Assembly: GCA_014896295.1 (NCBI GenBank)
Contig: JADBKR010000002.1
Span: 62,001 to 126,000, forward strand
Source of the DNA: Limnochordaceae bacterium
GTDB lineage: Bacteria > Bacillota > Limnochordia > Limnochordales > Geochordaceae
Direction: 5' to 3'
Length of the DNA stretch: 64,000 nt
Of this stretch, positions 54,007 to 63,722 are shown in pieces. Every line of letters begins with the position of its first letter. The stretch's first letter is position 1. The translations under genes and the position numbers were made by a program. Below the pieces are notes generated by a model. The model was not told where the DNA came from. It saw only the letters and a program-made list of their open reading frames with translations, and searched no databases.

Positions 54007-55436
54007 GGCGCCTTCGCGGGTGACGTCGCCGCGGGCAGCCAGAAACGGAAGGTGGTACCCACCCCGACTTCGCTGTCGACCTCGATGCGCCCGCCGTGGA
54101 GTTCCACGATGTGGCGGACGATGGACAGGCCCAGGCCCGTGCCTCCCAGTTCCCGGGAGCGAGCCCGGTCCACCCGATAAAACCGCTCGAAAATCCGGCT
54201 CAGGTGCTGCCGGGGGATGCCGATGCCGGTGTCGGCCACCTCCACCCGCACCGTGCCGTCCCGCTCCGGCCTCGCCCGCACCCGGATGCTGCCGGCCATG
54301 GTGTACTTGATGGCGTTGTCCAGCAAGTTGATGAACACCTGGCGCAGCATGTCCTCGTCGCCCAGCACCGGCGGCAGCCCCGGATCGAACTCCATGGAGA
54401 GGGCGAGCCCCTTGGAGCCGGCCTTGCGGCTGAACATCTGGACGACCGCCTCGGCCACCTCCGACAGCCGGAGCGCGGCCGGATGGAACGCCGCCGTGCG
54501 CGACTCGAGTCGCGAGAGGTCCAACAGGTCGTTGATGAGCGCCACCAGCCGGTCGGTCTCCCGGGCCATGATCTCCAAGAAGCGCGTCCGGGTGGCCGCG
54601 TCCTCCGCCGCGCCCTCCTGCAGCGCCTCGATGAAACCCTTGATGGCCGTGAGCGGCGTGCGGAGCTCGTGCGAGACGTTGGCCACGAAGTCGCTGCGCA
54701 CCCGTTCGAGCCGCCGGAGCTCGGTCACGTCCCGCACGAGGGCCACCGCCCCCCAGGGCGTCCTGGCCCGGTCGGCCGGAGCTCCTCCCGCCGCCTGTCG
54801 CACGGCGTCCGGCGAAGCGGGCGGAGCGAGCGGCGCGGCCGTCACCTGGAAAGTACGCTCGCCGGGCGTACCCACCAGGCGGAACTCCCGCACCTGCGGC
54901 TGGCCGCTTTGCAGGGTCTCGCCCACCGCGGTCGCCAGGTCGTAGCTTCGAATGGCCTCCACCAGCGGCCGGCCCAGCACATCGGTGTCCCGGACGCCGA
55001 AGAGGCGGCTCGCCGCCTGGTTGAAGAGGATGACCCTGCCGGAGGGGTCGACGGCGATGCAGCCGTCGACGAGGCTGGCCAGCACCCCGCTCAGCTCGGC
55101 CTGCTTGCGGGACGACTCGGCCAGCGCGGCGCTGAAGCTCGACGACAGCTGGCGAAGGCGCGCCGCGAGATCCGACAGTTCCTCGGGCTGGGAGAGCAGC
55201 ACCTCACTGGCCTGGCCCGACTGCATGAGCCCCACGAAGTCGGACAGCCCGTCGATGGCCGTACGCACCGACGCGACGGCCCGGCGGCTGAAGAAGACGC
55301 CCGCCCCGATGGCGGCCAGCACCGCCACCAGCACCGCCTCGTGGGCGGGCACGCCCATCCGGCCGAGCCCGCTCCAAAAGAGCGCCGCGGCGAAAAAGCC
55401 GGCGGCCGCCGCCGAGACGTGGGAGAAGAAGAGCAT
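54003..55436 (-). CDS. phoR: Phosphate-regulon sensor histidine kinase PhoR type
   Basis: A 477-residue kinase with two N-terminal membrane helices, a HAMP-like linker (~residues 60-100) and a PAS domain (~120-240) containing GCIAVDPSGRVILFNQAA. HisKA follows with the phospho-His in VANVSHELRTPLTAIKG, then HATPase (INLLDNAIKYT, DTGIGIP, GTGLGLSIVRHI). No large periplasmic domain, as in PhoR. It follows phoP by 31 bp and precedes phoU. ATG 55436 lacks a clear ribosome site. Confidence 0.9.
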   Translation of the reverse strand: MLFFSHVSAAAAGFFAAALFWSGLGRMGVPAHEAVLVAVLAAIGAGVFFSRRAVASVRTAIDGLSDFVGLMQSGQASEVLLSQPEELSDLAARLRQLSSSFSAALAESSRKQAELSGVLASLVDGCIAVDPSGRVILFNQAASRLFGVRDTDVLGRPLVEAIRSYDLATAVGETLQSGQPQVREFRLVGTPGERTFQVTAAPLAPPASPDAVRQAAGGAPADRARTPWGAVALVRDVTELRRLERVRSDFVANVSHELRTPLTAIKGFIEALQEGAAEDAATRTRFLEIMARETDRLVALINDLLDLSRLESRTAAFHPAALRLSEVAEAVVQMFSRKAGSKGLALSMEFDPGLPPVLGDEDMLRQVFINLLDNAIKYTMAGSIRVRARPERDGTVRVEVADTGIGIPRQHLSRIFERFYRVDRARSRELGGTGLGLSIVRHIVELHGGRIEVDSEVGVGTTFRFWLPAATSPAKAP

Positions 55437-55467
55437 GCGCCGCAGGGACGGCGGGGAGAGACGTCGC

Positions 55468-56187
55468 CTACGCAGGGTTTTCTCGCATCCGATAACCCAC
55501 GCCTCTGACGGTCTCGATGTAGCGAGGATGGGCCGGATCGTCCTCGAGCTTCTGCCGGAGGCGCACCACGTGGACGTCCACCGTCCGCGTGTCGCCCGCG
55601 AAATCGTATCCCCACACCTTCTCCAGCAAAAGCTCTCGGGTCATCACGATCCCCTTGTTGGCCATGAGCATGCGCAAGAGGTCGTACTCTTTGGGCGTGA
55701 GGTCGACCGGCCGGCCCTCCACCCACACCTGGTGGCGGGCCAGGTCCATCACCACGCTGCCCGCCCGCAGCTCGTTGCCGCCCGGCGGGCCCGACGCCGC
55801 GGATCGGGCCGCCTCCTGGGCCGCCTGGGTGCGCCGCAACACCGCCCGTATACGGGCGACCAGCTCGCGGGGGCTGAAGGGCTTGGTGATGTAGTCGTCG
55901 GCCCCGAGCTCCAGCCCGACCACCTTGTCGACCTCGCCCGCCTTCGCGGTCAGCATGATGATCGGGATGCTCGCCTTCTGCCGGAGCTGGCGGCAGACCT
56001 CCAGCCCGTCGAGGCCCGGCAACATGAGGTCGAGCAGCACGAGATCGGGCCGGGTCCGCTCTACCGCCTCCAGCGCCTGCGGTCCACTCGCGGCCGAGTC
56101 GGTGACGAACCCCTCCTTCTCGAGGGTGAACCGCACCAACTCCACGATGGAAGGCTCATCGTCGACCACCAGTACCCGGTATGCCAT
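55468..56187 (-). CDS. phoP: OmpR-family response regulator PhoP/PhoB type
   Basis: A 239-residue regulator with receiver (VLVVDDEPSIVELV, phospho-Asp in LVLLDLMLPGLDG, Lys in YITKPFSP) and a C-terminal winged helix (LTPKEYDLLRMLM, VWGYDFAGDTRTVDVHVVRLR in two parts, VRGVGYRM). ATG 56187 fits the family; the frame extends 13 codons upstream. The start overlaps the end of leuB by 32 bp. Followed by phoR; together they should control phosphate-starvation genes. Confidence 0.93.
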   Translation of the reverse strand: MAYRVLVVDDEPSIVELVRFTLEKEGFVTDSAASGPQALEAVERTRPDLVLLDLMLPGLDGLEVCRQLRQKASIPIIMLTAKAGEVDKVVGLELGADDYITKPFSPRELVARIRAVLRRTQAAQEAARSAASGPPGGNELRAGSVVMDLARHQVWVEGRPVDLTPKEYDLLRMLMANKGIVMTRELLLEKVWGYDFAGDTRTVDVHVVRLRQKLEDDPAHPRYIETVRGVGYRMRENPA

Positions 56188-57376
56188 GATCACGCCCGCC
56201 GTCGCCGGGTGTGGTTCTGCACGCATCGTCGCCCGTCCTGCTGGCGAAGAGGGGAAGCCTCTCCAGGATGTGCGCCGTCATCTCCCGGGTCCCCACCACC
56301 CGGACGGCGGGCGCGCCGGCCCCCCCGCCCGCCCCCTCGGCCGCTCGTCCGGCGACCAGGTCGCGCGTCCGGAAGCCCTCCTGCAACGTGGCGGCCACCG
56401 CCTCTTCGATCATGGCGGCCACGTCGTCCCATTGCAGGTCGAGGCGCGCCAGCAGCGCCGCCGACAGGATGGCTCCGATGGGGTTGGCCAGCCCCAGGCC
56501 GGCAATGTCCGGGGCCGTGCCGTGGACGGGCTCGTAGAGGCCCACGGGGCCTCCGATGCTGGCCGAGGCGAGCATCCCCAGGGATCCGGCCAGCACCGCC
56601 GCCTCGTCGCTCAGGATGTCCCCGAAGGTGTTCTCGCACAGCAACACGTCGAGCGACCGGGGCGACTGCACCAGCTTCATGGCGCAGCTGTCCACGTACT
56701 GGTAGGTGCACTCGACGTCGGGGTACTCCCCGGCCAGCGACTCCACCCGTTCCCGCCACAGGCGCGAGGTCTCGAGGATGTTGGCCTTGTCCACCAGGCA
56801 GAGCTTGCGCCGCCGCTTGCGGGCCAGCTCGAAGGCGAAGCGGGCCACCCGGTCGATCTCGACGTCGGCGTACTCCATGGTGTCGAAGGCCAGGATCCGC
56901 CCGTCCTGGTCGCGCCGGCCCCGGGCCCCGTAGTAGAGCCCCCCGAGAAGCTCCCGCACGATGACCAGATCCGTCCCGCGGGCGACCTCCGGCCTCAACG
57001 GAGTCGCGTCTTCCAGCCCCTCGAACAGTCTCACGGGGCGGATGTTGGCGAAAGCGCCGAGGGCTCGCCGCAACTCGAGCAGCCCCGCCTCGGGGCGCAA
57101 GGCTCCCGGCAGGCGATCCCAGCGGGGACCGCCTACGGCCCCCAGCAACACCCCGTCGGAGTGCAGGCACGCCTGGATGGTGGCATCGGGCATCGGCCCC
57201 AGCCCCCGGTCGATGGCCTCCCCGCCTCCCGCCGCCCTCGTGAAGCGTACCTCTCGGCCGGCGAGGCGGGCAGCCTGCTCCAGGCACTGCGCCGCCGCCT
57301 CGACGACCTCCGGCCCGATGCCGTCCCCGCCGATGAGGACGACGTGCGCGGCGGAGCGCGCCGGGCGCGCCCTCAT
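56156..57376 (-). CDS. leuB: 3-isopropylmalate dehydrogenase
   Basis: NAD-dependent oxidative decarboxylation in leucine synthesis. 406 residues from ATG 57376, which lies 4 bases after the leuD stop with AGGGTG upstream. Motifs: VVLIGGDGIGPEVV, LLGAVGGPRWD, REL-GGLYYG, the Tyr in FDTMEYADVEI, the Lys in VDKANILETSRLWR, metal-binding CENTFGDILSDE and VHGTAPDIAGLGLANP. About 26 residues after LERL are an unusual Gly/Arg/Asp-rich extension that overlaps phoP. Confidence 0.95.
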   Translation of the reverse strand: MRARPARSAAHVVLIGGDGIGPEVVEAAAQCLEQAARLAGREVRFTRAAGGGEAIDRGLGPMPDATIQACLHSDGVLLGAVGGPRWDRLPGALRPEAGLLELRRALGAFANIRPVRLFEGLEDATPLRPEVARGTDLVIVRELLGGLYYGARGRRDQDGRILAFDTMEYADVEIDRVARFAFELARKRRRKLCLVDKANILETSRLWRERVESLAGEYPDVECTYQYVDSCAMKLVQSPRSLDVLLCENTFGDILSDEAAVLAGSLGMLASASIGGPVGLYEPVHGTAPDIAGLGLANPIGAILSAALLARLDLQWDDVAAMIEEAVAATLQEGFRTRDLVAGRAAEGAGGGAGAPAVRVVGTREMTAHILERLPLFASRTGDDACRTTPGDGGRDHGIPGTGGRR

Positions 57377-57380
57377 CCCC

Positions 57381-57914
57381 TCACCCTGCTGCACGCGCGC
57401 TTGCCTCCCGCTCCTGCAGCCGCCGGGCCACGTAGGGTACCAATCCGCCGGCCTCCAGGATCTCCCTCATGACGTCCGGCATCCGCTCCGCCACGAACGT
57501 GCGCCCGCCTGCCTCGTCGAGCACGGTGCCCGCCTCGAGGTCGATGCTCACCGTCTGGCCGCTCTGGACGGGGATGGGCTCGGGGCACTGGAGCACGGGC
57601 AGCCCCACGTTGACCGCGTTGCGGTAGAAGATCCGGGCAAAAGAGCGGGCCACCACGCAGGCGATGCCGGCCGCCTTGAGGGCGATGGGGGCGTGCTCCC
57701 GGCTGCTGCCGCTGCCGAAGTTGACGCCCGCCACCACGATGTCGCCCGGCCGGATCCGCTCCCTCAAGCTGGGGTCCAGGTCCTCGAAGACGTGCCGGGC
57801 GAGTTCCTGGGGATCCGAGGTGGTGAGGTAGCGGGCCGGGATGATCACGTCGGTGTCCACGTGGTCGCCCACCACCCACACCCGGCCCCGGACGGTGCGC
57901 GGTATGGCCGTCAT
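57381..57914 (-). CDS. leuD: 3-isopropylmalate dehydratase small subunit
   Basis: A 177-residue swivelling subunit of isopropylmalate isomerase (LeuC/LeuD). It shows VVGDHVDTDVIIPARYL, the substrate loop AGVNFGSGSSREHAPIALK and ARSFARIFYRNAVNVGLP. It is the short type of subunit paired with the homoaconitase-like large subunit. ATG 57914 overlaps the leuC stop as ATGA. Confidence 0.95.
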   Translation of the reverse strand: MTAIPRTVRGRVWVVGDHVDTDVIIPARYLTTSDPQELARHVFEDLDPSLRERIRPGDIVVAGVNFGSGSSREHAPIALKAAGIACVVARSFARIFYRNAVNVGLPVLQCPEPIPVQSGQTVSIDLEAGTVLDEAGGRTFVAERMPDVMREILEAGGLVPYVARRLQEREASARAAG

Positions 57915-59221
57915 GCCGCCTCACCTGCCACTTCCAGGAAGTCTTTCTCCGTCAGGCCCAGCTCTTCGGGAGAAGCGATACGGCCCATCACCGCAGAGGC
58001 CGCGACGACGGCCGGGCTGGCCAGGTAGATCTCGCTCTCCCGGTGCCCCATCCGTCCTACGAAGTTGCGGTTGCTGGTCGAGATCGCCCGCTCGCCCCTG
58101 GCCAGCACCCCCATGTGCGCGCCCAGGCAGGGGCCACAGGTGGGCGTGCTGACCGCGGCTCCCGCCTCGACGAAGCAATCGAGCAACCCCTCCGCCATGG
58201 CCTGCCGGTAGACGCGCTGGCTCGCCGGAATCACGATCATCCTCACGTCCTGGTGCACGCGCCGCCCCCGCAGCACGCGGGCCGCCAGCCGCAGGTCCTC
58301 GATCCGCCCGTTGGTGCACGACCCCACGAAGGCCTGGTCGATGCGGACGCCGAGCGCGGCCGCTTCGCTGACGGGCCGGGTGTTTTCCGGCAGGTGAGGG
58401 AAGGCGACCTGGGGCTCGACCCGGCTCACGTCGATCTCGACCTCGCCGGCGTACCGGGCGCCGGGATCGCCCCGGAAGATGCGGGGCGGGCGGCGGGCTC
58501 TCCCCTCCTCCCAGGCGAGGGTGACCTCGTCGACCTCGAAGATGCCGGTCTTGGCCCCCGCCTCGATGGCCATGTTGGCCATCGTGAACCGGCCCTCCAT
58601 GCTGATGTCCCGCACGGCCTCGCCGGTATACTCCAGGGCCTGGTAGAGCGCCCCGGCCACGCCGATCCTTCCGATCGTGTGCAGGACGAGATCCTTCGCC
58701 GTGACCCAGGGCTTGCGCCGCCCGTAGTAGACCACCCGGAGCGTCTCCGGCACCCGCAGCCACGTCTCCCCCAGCGCCATGGCCGCGGCGATGTCGGTCG
58801 AGCCCATCCCCGTGGCGAAACAGCCCAGCGCGCCGTTGGTGCACGTGTGGGAGTCGGCGCCGATGACCACGTCGCCCGGCACGACCAGCCCCTCTTCGGG
58901 GAGCAGGACGTGCTCGATGCCCATCCGCCCGATTTCGAAGAAGTAAGGGAGATCTTGCTCCCGGGCGAACTGCCGCATGGCCTGGATGTTGGCCGCCGCC
59001 TGGATGGTGGGGCTCGGGGCGAAGTGGCTGGGAACCATCGCCACCGCTTCCCGGTCGAAGACGCGCTTGGCCCCCATGCGGTAGAACTCCTGGATGCTGA
59101 TGGGTGCCGTCACGTCGTTGGCCAGGATCATGTCGACCCGGGCATGGACGATCTCCCCCGCCCGCACCTCTCGCCTGCCGCTGTGATCGGCCAGGATCTT
59201 CTCGACCAGCGTCATGGCCAT
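57911..59221 (-). CDS. leuC: 3-isopropylmalate dehydratase large subunit
   Basis: A 436-residue aconitase-family subunit carrying the [4Fe-4S] cluster: cysteines lie in VGSCTNGRIEDL and TPTCGPCLGAHMG. Other family stretches are GADSHTCTNGALGCFATGMGSTD and STSNRNFVGRMGH. It is of the archaeal/homoaconitase-like branch by length. ATG 59221 has GAGG five bases upstream; ATG 59215 is an alternative. It follows leuA by 7 bp. Confidence 0.95.
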   Translation of the reverse strand: MAMTLVEKILADHSGRREVRAGEIVHARVDMILANDVTAPISIQEFYRMGAKRVFDREAVAMVPSHFAPSPTIQAAANIQAMRQFAREQDLPYFFEIGRMGIEHVLLPEEGLVVPGDVVIGADSHTCTNGALGCFATGMGSTDIAAAMALGETWLRVPETLRVVYYGRRKPWVTAKDLVLHTIGRIGVAGALYQALEYTGEAVRDISMEGRFTMANMAIEAGAKTGIFEVDEVTLAWEEGRARRPPRIFRGDPGARYAGEVEIDVSRVEPQVAFPHLPENTRPVSEAAALGVRIDQAFVGSCTNGRIEDLRLAARVLRGRRVHQDVRMIVIPASQRVYRQAMAEGLLDCFVEAGAAVSTPTCGPCLGAHMGVLARGERAISTSNRNFVGRMGHRESEIYLASPAVVAASAVMGRIASPEELGLTEKDFLEVAGEAA

Positions 59222-59228
59222 CGCAGCC

Positions 59229-60818
59229 TCACCCCCCGCTCGCCGGCGCCGGCGCCGGCACGCTTGCCTGGAAGTGCGAGGCGGCCGGGGCTTCCGCCCC
59301 CGCCTGGTGCGCGTAGGTCATGCGGTTGACGGCCTGCAAATAGGCTCGGGCGCTGGCCTCGAGCACGTCCGTGCTGGCCGCCCTGCCCACGAAGACCTGC
59401 CCGTCGTCCCGTACTCGCACCGTCACTTCGCCCATGGCGTCCTTGCCCGAGGTGACCGCCTGGAGCTGGTAGCTCACGAGCTCGGCCCGGATGGCGCCGG
59501 CTCGCTCGATGGCCCGGTACAGGGCGTCCACCGGGCCGTCCCCGCAGGCGGCCTCCTGGACGAGCTCGCCCGTGTCCGCCAGGCGCAACCGTACCGTGGC
59601 GGTGGGGACCGACCCCGTGCCGCTCGCCACGTGGAAGTACTCGAGCAGGTAGCGCTCCGGCACGCTGACGGTGCGGTGCTCCTCCACCAGCGCCACCAGG
59701 TCCCGGTCGGTCACCGACTTCTTGCGGTCGGCGAGCTGCATGAGGCGCTCGTAGATGACGGCGAGGTCGGCGTCGCTGACCTGGTAGCCGAGTTCCTCGA
59801 GGCGATGGCGGACGGCGTGACGCCCCGAATGCTTCCCGAGCACCAGCCGGCTCTGGGCCTGGCCCACCCACTCGGGCCGCATGATCTCGTAGGTGCGGCG
59901 TTCCTTGAGCACCCCGTCCTGGTGGATGCCGGCCTCGTGGGCGAACGCGTTGTCCCCCACGATGGCCTTGTTGGGCTGCACGACGATGCCCGTCAGCTGG
60001 CTCACGAGCCGGCTCGTGCGGTAGAGCTGCTCGGTCACGATCCCCGTCTCGAACGGGAAGCGATCCTGGCGGGTCTTGAGCGCCATGACCACCTCTTCGA
60101 GCGCGGCGTTGCCGGCCCGTTCCCCGATGCCGTTGATGGTCCCCTCGACCTGGCGGGCCCCCGCCTCCACGGCGGCCAGCGTGTTGGCCACCGCCAGCCC
60201 CAGGTCGTCGTGGCAGTGGGCGCTCAAGGTGGCCCGCTCGATCCCGGAGGTGTGGGCCTTCACGTACCGGAAGAGCTCCGCATACTCGCTCGGGGTCGCA
60301 TACCCCACCGTGTCGGGGATGTTGATGATGGTCGCCCCGGCCGACAAGACCGCCTCGAAGACCCGGCACAGGAAGTCGGGGTCGCTGCGGGTGGCATCCT
60401 CTGCCGAGAACTCCACCTCGTCGGCCAGCCCTGCGGCCAGCCGTACGGACTCCCGGGCGATCTGGAGGACCTCCTCCGGGCTCTTGCGGAGCTTGTACTG
60501 CATGTGGATGGGCGACGTGGCGACGAAGACGTGGATGCGGCTGCGGGCCGCGCCCTTGATGGCCTCCCCCGCCGCCTCGATGTCCCGCGGGTTGCCCCGG
60601 GCGAGCACGGCAATGGTCGGCCGGCGCACCTGGCGGCATATCTCCTGGACGGCGGCCAGCTCGCCGGGCGAGGCCGCCGGAAAGCCGGCCTCGATGACGT
60701 CGACGCCCAGCGCGTCGAGCTGGCGGGCCACCTCGAGCTTCTCCAGCTCGTTGAGGCTGGCCCCCGGCGACTGCTCGCCGTCCCGCAGGGTCGTGTCGAA
60801 AACCTGGATGCGCACCAC
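59229..60818 (-). CDS. leuA: 2-isopropylmalate synthase
   Basis: Condenses acetyl-CoA with 2-ketoisovalerate, the committed leucine step. A 529-residue long form: HMGL-like barrel with [15 protein letters not shown] and the metal-binding [22 protein letters not shown], then the linker with GKHSGRHA and a C-terminal leucine-binding regulatory domain (from about residue 390). GTG 60818 follows a GGGGGGT site; the frame is open further upstream but the residues do not fit. Feedback inhibition by leucine is expected from the intact regulatory domain. Confidence 0.95.
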   Translation of the reverse strand: MVRIQVFDTTLRDGEQSPGASLNELEKLEVARQLDALGVDVIEAGFPAASPGELAAVQEICRQVRRPTIAVLARGNPRDIEAAGEAIKGAARSRIHVFVATSPIHMQYKLRKSPEEVLQIARESVRLAAGLADEVEFSAEDATRSDPDFLCRVFEAVLSAGATIINIPDTVGYATPSEYAELFRYVKAHTSGIERATLSAHCHDDLGLAVANTLAAVEAGARQVEGTINGIGERAGNAALEEVVMALKTRQDRFPFETGIVTEQLYRTSRLVSQLTGIVVQPNKAIVGDNAFAHEAGIHQDGVLKERRTYEIMRPEWVGQAQSRLVLGKHSGRHAVRHRLEELGYQVSDADLAVIYERLMQLADRKKSVTDRDLVALVEEHRTVSVPERYLLEYFHVASGTGSVPTATVRLRLADTGELVQEAACGDGPVDALYRAIERAGAIRAELVSYQLQAVTSGKDAMGEVTVRVRDDGQVFVGRAASTDVLEASARAYLQAVNRMTYAHQAGAEAPAASHFQASVPAPAPASGG

Positions 60819-60864
60819 CGCTGTCGATACCCCCCAATGGCGCCGGCGCCACCGGTGCGTCCCG

Positions 60865-62481
60865 CTACCACTCCACGACCCGGATGTCCCAGAGGTCCGG
60901 GATGCGGCGCAAGGTCTCCACCACCCCGGGCGGGACCTCCTGGTCGACCCCGACGACCATGACCGCATGGCCGCCCGGGCGGTCCCTGCCCACCTGCATG
61001 TAGGCGATGTTGATCTGGTGCTGGCCCAGGATGGTGCCGACCTTCCCGATGATGCCGGGCCTGTCCTGATGCGACGAAACCAGCAGGTAACCCGACTCCT
61101 CCACGTCGATGCGGTATCCGTTGATCGCCACGAGGCGGGGCCGGCCGTCGTCCCCCACGTGCCCGGCCACGCTCACTTCGGCCGAGTCGCTCCCTCGGGG
61201 ACGGGACCGCAGCAGGATCAAGGCCTCCGTGGCGGCTTCCTGCTCCTTCAAGGCCCCGTGGCTGTGAGTCTCCACCACCTCCATGCCGCGCTCCCTCGCG
61301 AGCACGGGGGCGCTGGCCAGCGTCACGCCCTCCTGCATGACGGGGGTCAGCACACCCCACAAGACCGCCGCGGTCAGGGCCCCGCTCTCGGGAGCGTGGG
61401 CGAGCTCCCCGCGGTACACGATCTCCAGCCGGGCCATCGCCTCAGGGCCGAAGAGCTCCGCGAACGCCCGGCCCAACCGGCGCGCCAGCTCCACATGGTG
61501 ACGGGCCCTCGGCCAGCGCTCCGGCGGAATGGAGGGAAGGTTGACGGCGCTGTGAGGCAGCTCTCCGGAGAGCACCCTCAGCACCTCCTCCGCCACGGTG
61601 CGCGCCGCGCTCGCCTGCGCCTCCCGGGTGCTGGCGCCCAGGTGCGGAGTCATGACCACGTTGGGCAGGCCGAACAGAGGGCTGTCGGCCGGCAACGGCT
61701 CGGTCTCGTACACGTCGAGCGCCGCCCCGGCCAGCCGGCCCTGTGCGAGCGCCCGGGCAAGGGCGGCCTCGTCGACGATGCCGCCGCGAGCGCAGTTGAC
61801 CAGGTAAGCGGTCGGCCGCAACCGGGCCAGGCGGGACGCGTCGAGGAGGTGGCGGGTGCGAGCCGTGAGCGGACAGTGGATGCTGACGAAATCGCACCGC
61901 TCCAGCATGGGATCGAGATCCATGAGCTCGACGCCGAGCTGTGCTGCCCGCTCGCCCGTCACGTACGGGTCGTGGGCCACCACCGTCATGCCCATGGCGC
62001 GCGCCCGGCGCGCCACTTCGGTGCCGATGCGGCCCAGCCCCACCAGGCCCAGGGTCTTGCCCGCCAGCTGGACCCCCATGAACCGATGGCGCTCCCAGCG
62101 CCGCTCCGATGCGAGGGAGTGGTGGGCCCAGGGAATGCGCCGGGCCACCGCGAGCATCAGCGCCAGCGCGTGCTCGGCAGCCGCCACGGTATTGGCCTCA
62201 GGGGTGTTGACCACGACGACCCCGCGCCGGGTCGCCGCCTCCACGTCGATGTTGTCGACGCCCGTGCCGGCGCGGCCCACCACGCGCAGCCGCTTGCCGG
62301 CTTCCAGGACGGCGGCGTCGACCCGGGTCTCGCTGCGCACGACGAGGGCGTCGTACTCGCCAATGCGGGCGAGCAGCGCCGCCCGGTCCGGATCGTGACG
62401 GACGTCGACCTCCGCCCCTGCCTGCCGCAGCCGTTCCACGCCGGCCTCGTCCAGCGGATCGGCCACCAGGACGCGCGTCAT
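60865..62481 (-). CDS. serA: D-3-phosphoglycerate dehydrogenase, long form
   Basis: First step of the phosphorylated serine pathway. 538 residues: catalytic/NAD domain with [16 protein letters not shown], the Arg in [10 protein letters not shown], and the His in [11 protein letters not shown]; then the intervening domain and a C-terminal ACT domain ([20 protein letters not shown] in two parts) for serine feedback. ATG 62481 overlaps the stop of the aminotransferase gene as ATGA, pairing the first two serine enzymes. Confidence 0.95.
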   Translation of the reverse strand: MTRVLVADPLDEAGVERLRQAGAEVDVRHDPDRAALLARIGEYDALVVRSETRVDAAVLEAGKRLRVVGRAGTGVDNIDVEAATRRGVVVVNTPEANTVAAAEHALALMLAVARRIPWAHHSLASERRWERHRFMGVQLAGKTLGLVGLGRIGTEVARRARAMGMTVVAHDPYVTGERAAQLGVELMDLDPMLERCDFVSIHCPLTARTRHLLDASRLARLRPTAYLVNCARGGIVDEAALARALAQGRLAGAALDVYETEPLPADSPLFGLPNVVMTPHLGASTREAQASAARTVAEEVLRVLSGELPHSAVNLPSIPPERWPRARHHVELARRLGRAFAELFGPEAMARLEIVYRGELAHAPESGALTAAVLWGVLTPVMQEGVTLASAPVLARERGMEVVETHSHGALKEQEAATEALILLRSRPRGSDSAEVSVAGHVGDDGRPRLVAINGYRIDVEESGYLLVSSHQDRPGIIGKVGTILGQHQINIAYMQVGRDRPGGHAVMVVGVDQEVPPGVVETLRRIPDLWDIRVVEW

Positions 62482-63668
62482 GGCCGCGCCCCTTGCCGCT
62501 CCAGCCAGACCGCCTGGGCGGCCGCCACGCCCTTACCCGGAGCGCTCACCGGCGCCCCGGTGCGCGCCAGCGCCATTTCGGCCGCCGCCACCGCGTTGAT
62601 CATGTCGAGCGGCGTGGCGAACCCCATGTGCCCCACCCGCAGGATCTGGCCCGCAAGGCGCCCCTGCCCACCGCTGAACACGACGCCCAGCTCCTGGAGC
62701 GCCACCCGCCGCACCGCCTCCACGTCGACGCCGGCCGGCGGGCGCACGGCGGTCACCGTGGGAGAGGCGAAGCGATCCTCGACCATGAGCTCCCATCCGT
62801 CCGCCTCGGAGCCCGGCTCGCACCATGTCGCGCATGAGCCGGTGCCGGGCGAATCGCTCCTCGGGCGCCTCCCGGGCCATCAGGTCCAGGGCCTCGTCCA
62901 CCGCATAGACGACGGAGACGGCGGGCGTCCAGGGAGTCTGGCCCTTCTCGAACATGCGCCGGTGGGCGGCCAGATCGAGGTAGTAGCGGCTCGCCCGGCT
63001 GGTCTCCGCCCGCTGCCAGGCACGGCGCGACAGGGCCACGAAGGCGAGCCCCGGCGGTGCCATGATGCACTTTTGAGAGGCGCTCACCACCGCGTCCAGC
63101 CCCCAGGCGTCCATGGAAAGGGGAGCGCCGCCCAGGCCGCTGACCGAGTCCACCACCACGAGCGCGTCGGGGGCCACCTGGTCCCGGACGCGGGCGATGG
63201 CCTGCAGATCGTTGAGCACCCCGGTGGACGACTCGTTGTGGGTCGCGAAGATGGCCCGCACGCCCGGGGTCTCGCGCAGCCGCTCGCCCAGCTGCTGCGG
63301 GTCGACCCCCGTGTGCCACGGGTACTCCATCACCTCGACCTGGGCACCGAAGGCCGTGGCGATCTCCACCCACCGGTGCCCGAAGACGCCCCCTCGAGCA
63401 CCAGCACCCGATCGCCGGGGGAGACGAGGTTGGCGCACGCCGCTTCCATCCCCGCCGTGCCGGAGCCGGTCAGGATCGCGACGTACTGCTCCGTCCCCAC
63501 GAGTCGTTGGAGCCGCTCCGTCACCCTCGCCAGGATCGCCTTGAACTCCGGCCCTCGATGATTGATCATGGGCCGGGACATCGCCCGCAACACCGACGGC
63601 GGTACCGGCGTGGGCCCTGGGATCCGTAGCTCTTGCTTTTCCTGCAACCAGTGCGTCGACACCGTCAT
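62478..63668 (-). CDS. Class V aminotransferase (serine-pyruvate/phosphoserine type), twice frameshifted
   Basis: A PLP aminotransferase of the serine-glyoxylate/alanine-glyoxylate group, broken into three frames. Part 1: residues 1-~96 (PGPTPVPPSVLRAM, LTGSGTAGMEAA). Part 2: FGHRWVEIATAFGAQ through the PLP lysine SASQKCIMAPPG to MRDMVRAG. Part 3: DGWELMVEDRFASPTVTAV to the stop. Adding one base in the CCCCC run 63389-63393 and removing one near 62808-62809 (GG) gives a continuous 396-residue enzyme. Coupled to serA by ATGA, it probably serves as phosphoserine aminotransferase, as inferred for similar serA pairs in Thermotoga and archaea. Confidence 0.88.
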
Positions 63669-63722
63669 CCAGCCGCCTTTCCCGGGAAATGGTCAGGCGA
63701 CCATCTTCGCCGCACGACCGGC

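Noticed and set aside
60076-63561. An 1161-codon plus-strand open frame
   Set aside because: Antisense to leuA, serA and the aminotransferase; low-complexity composition and no recognisable domain.
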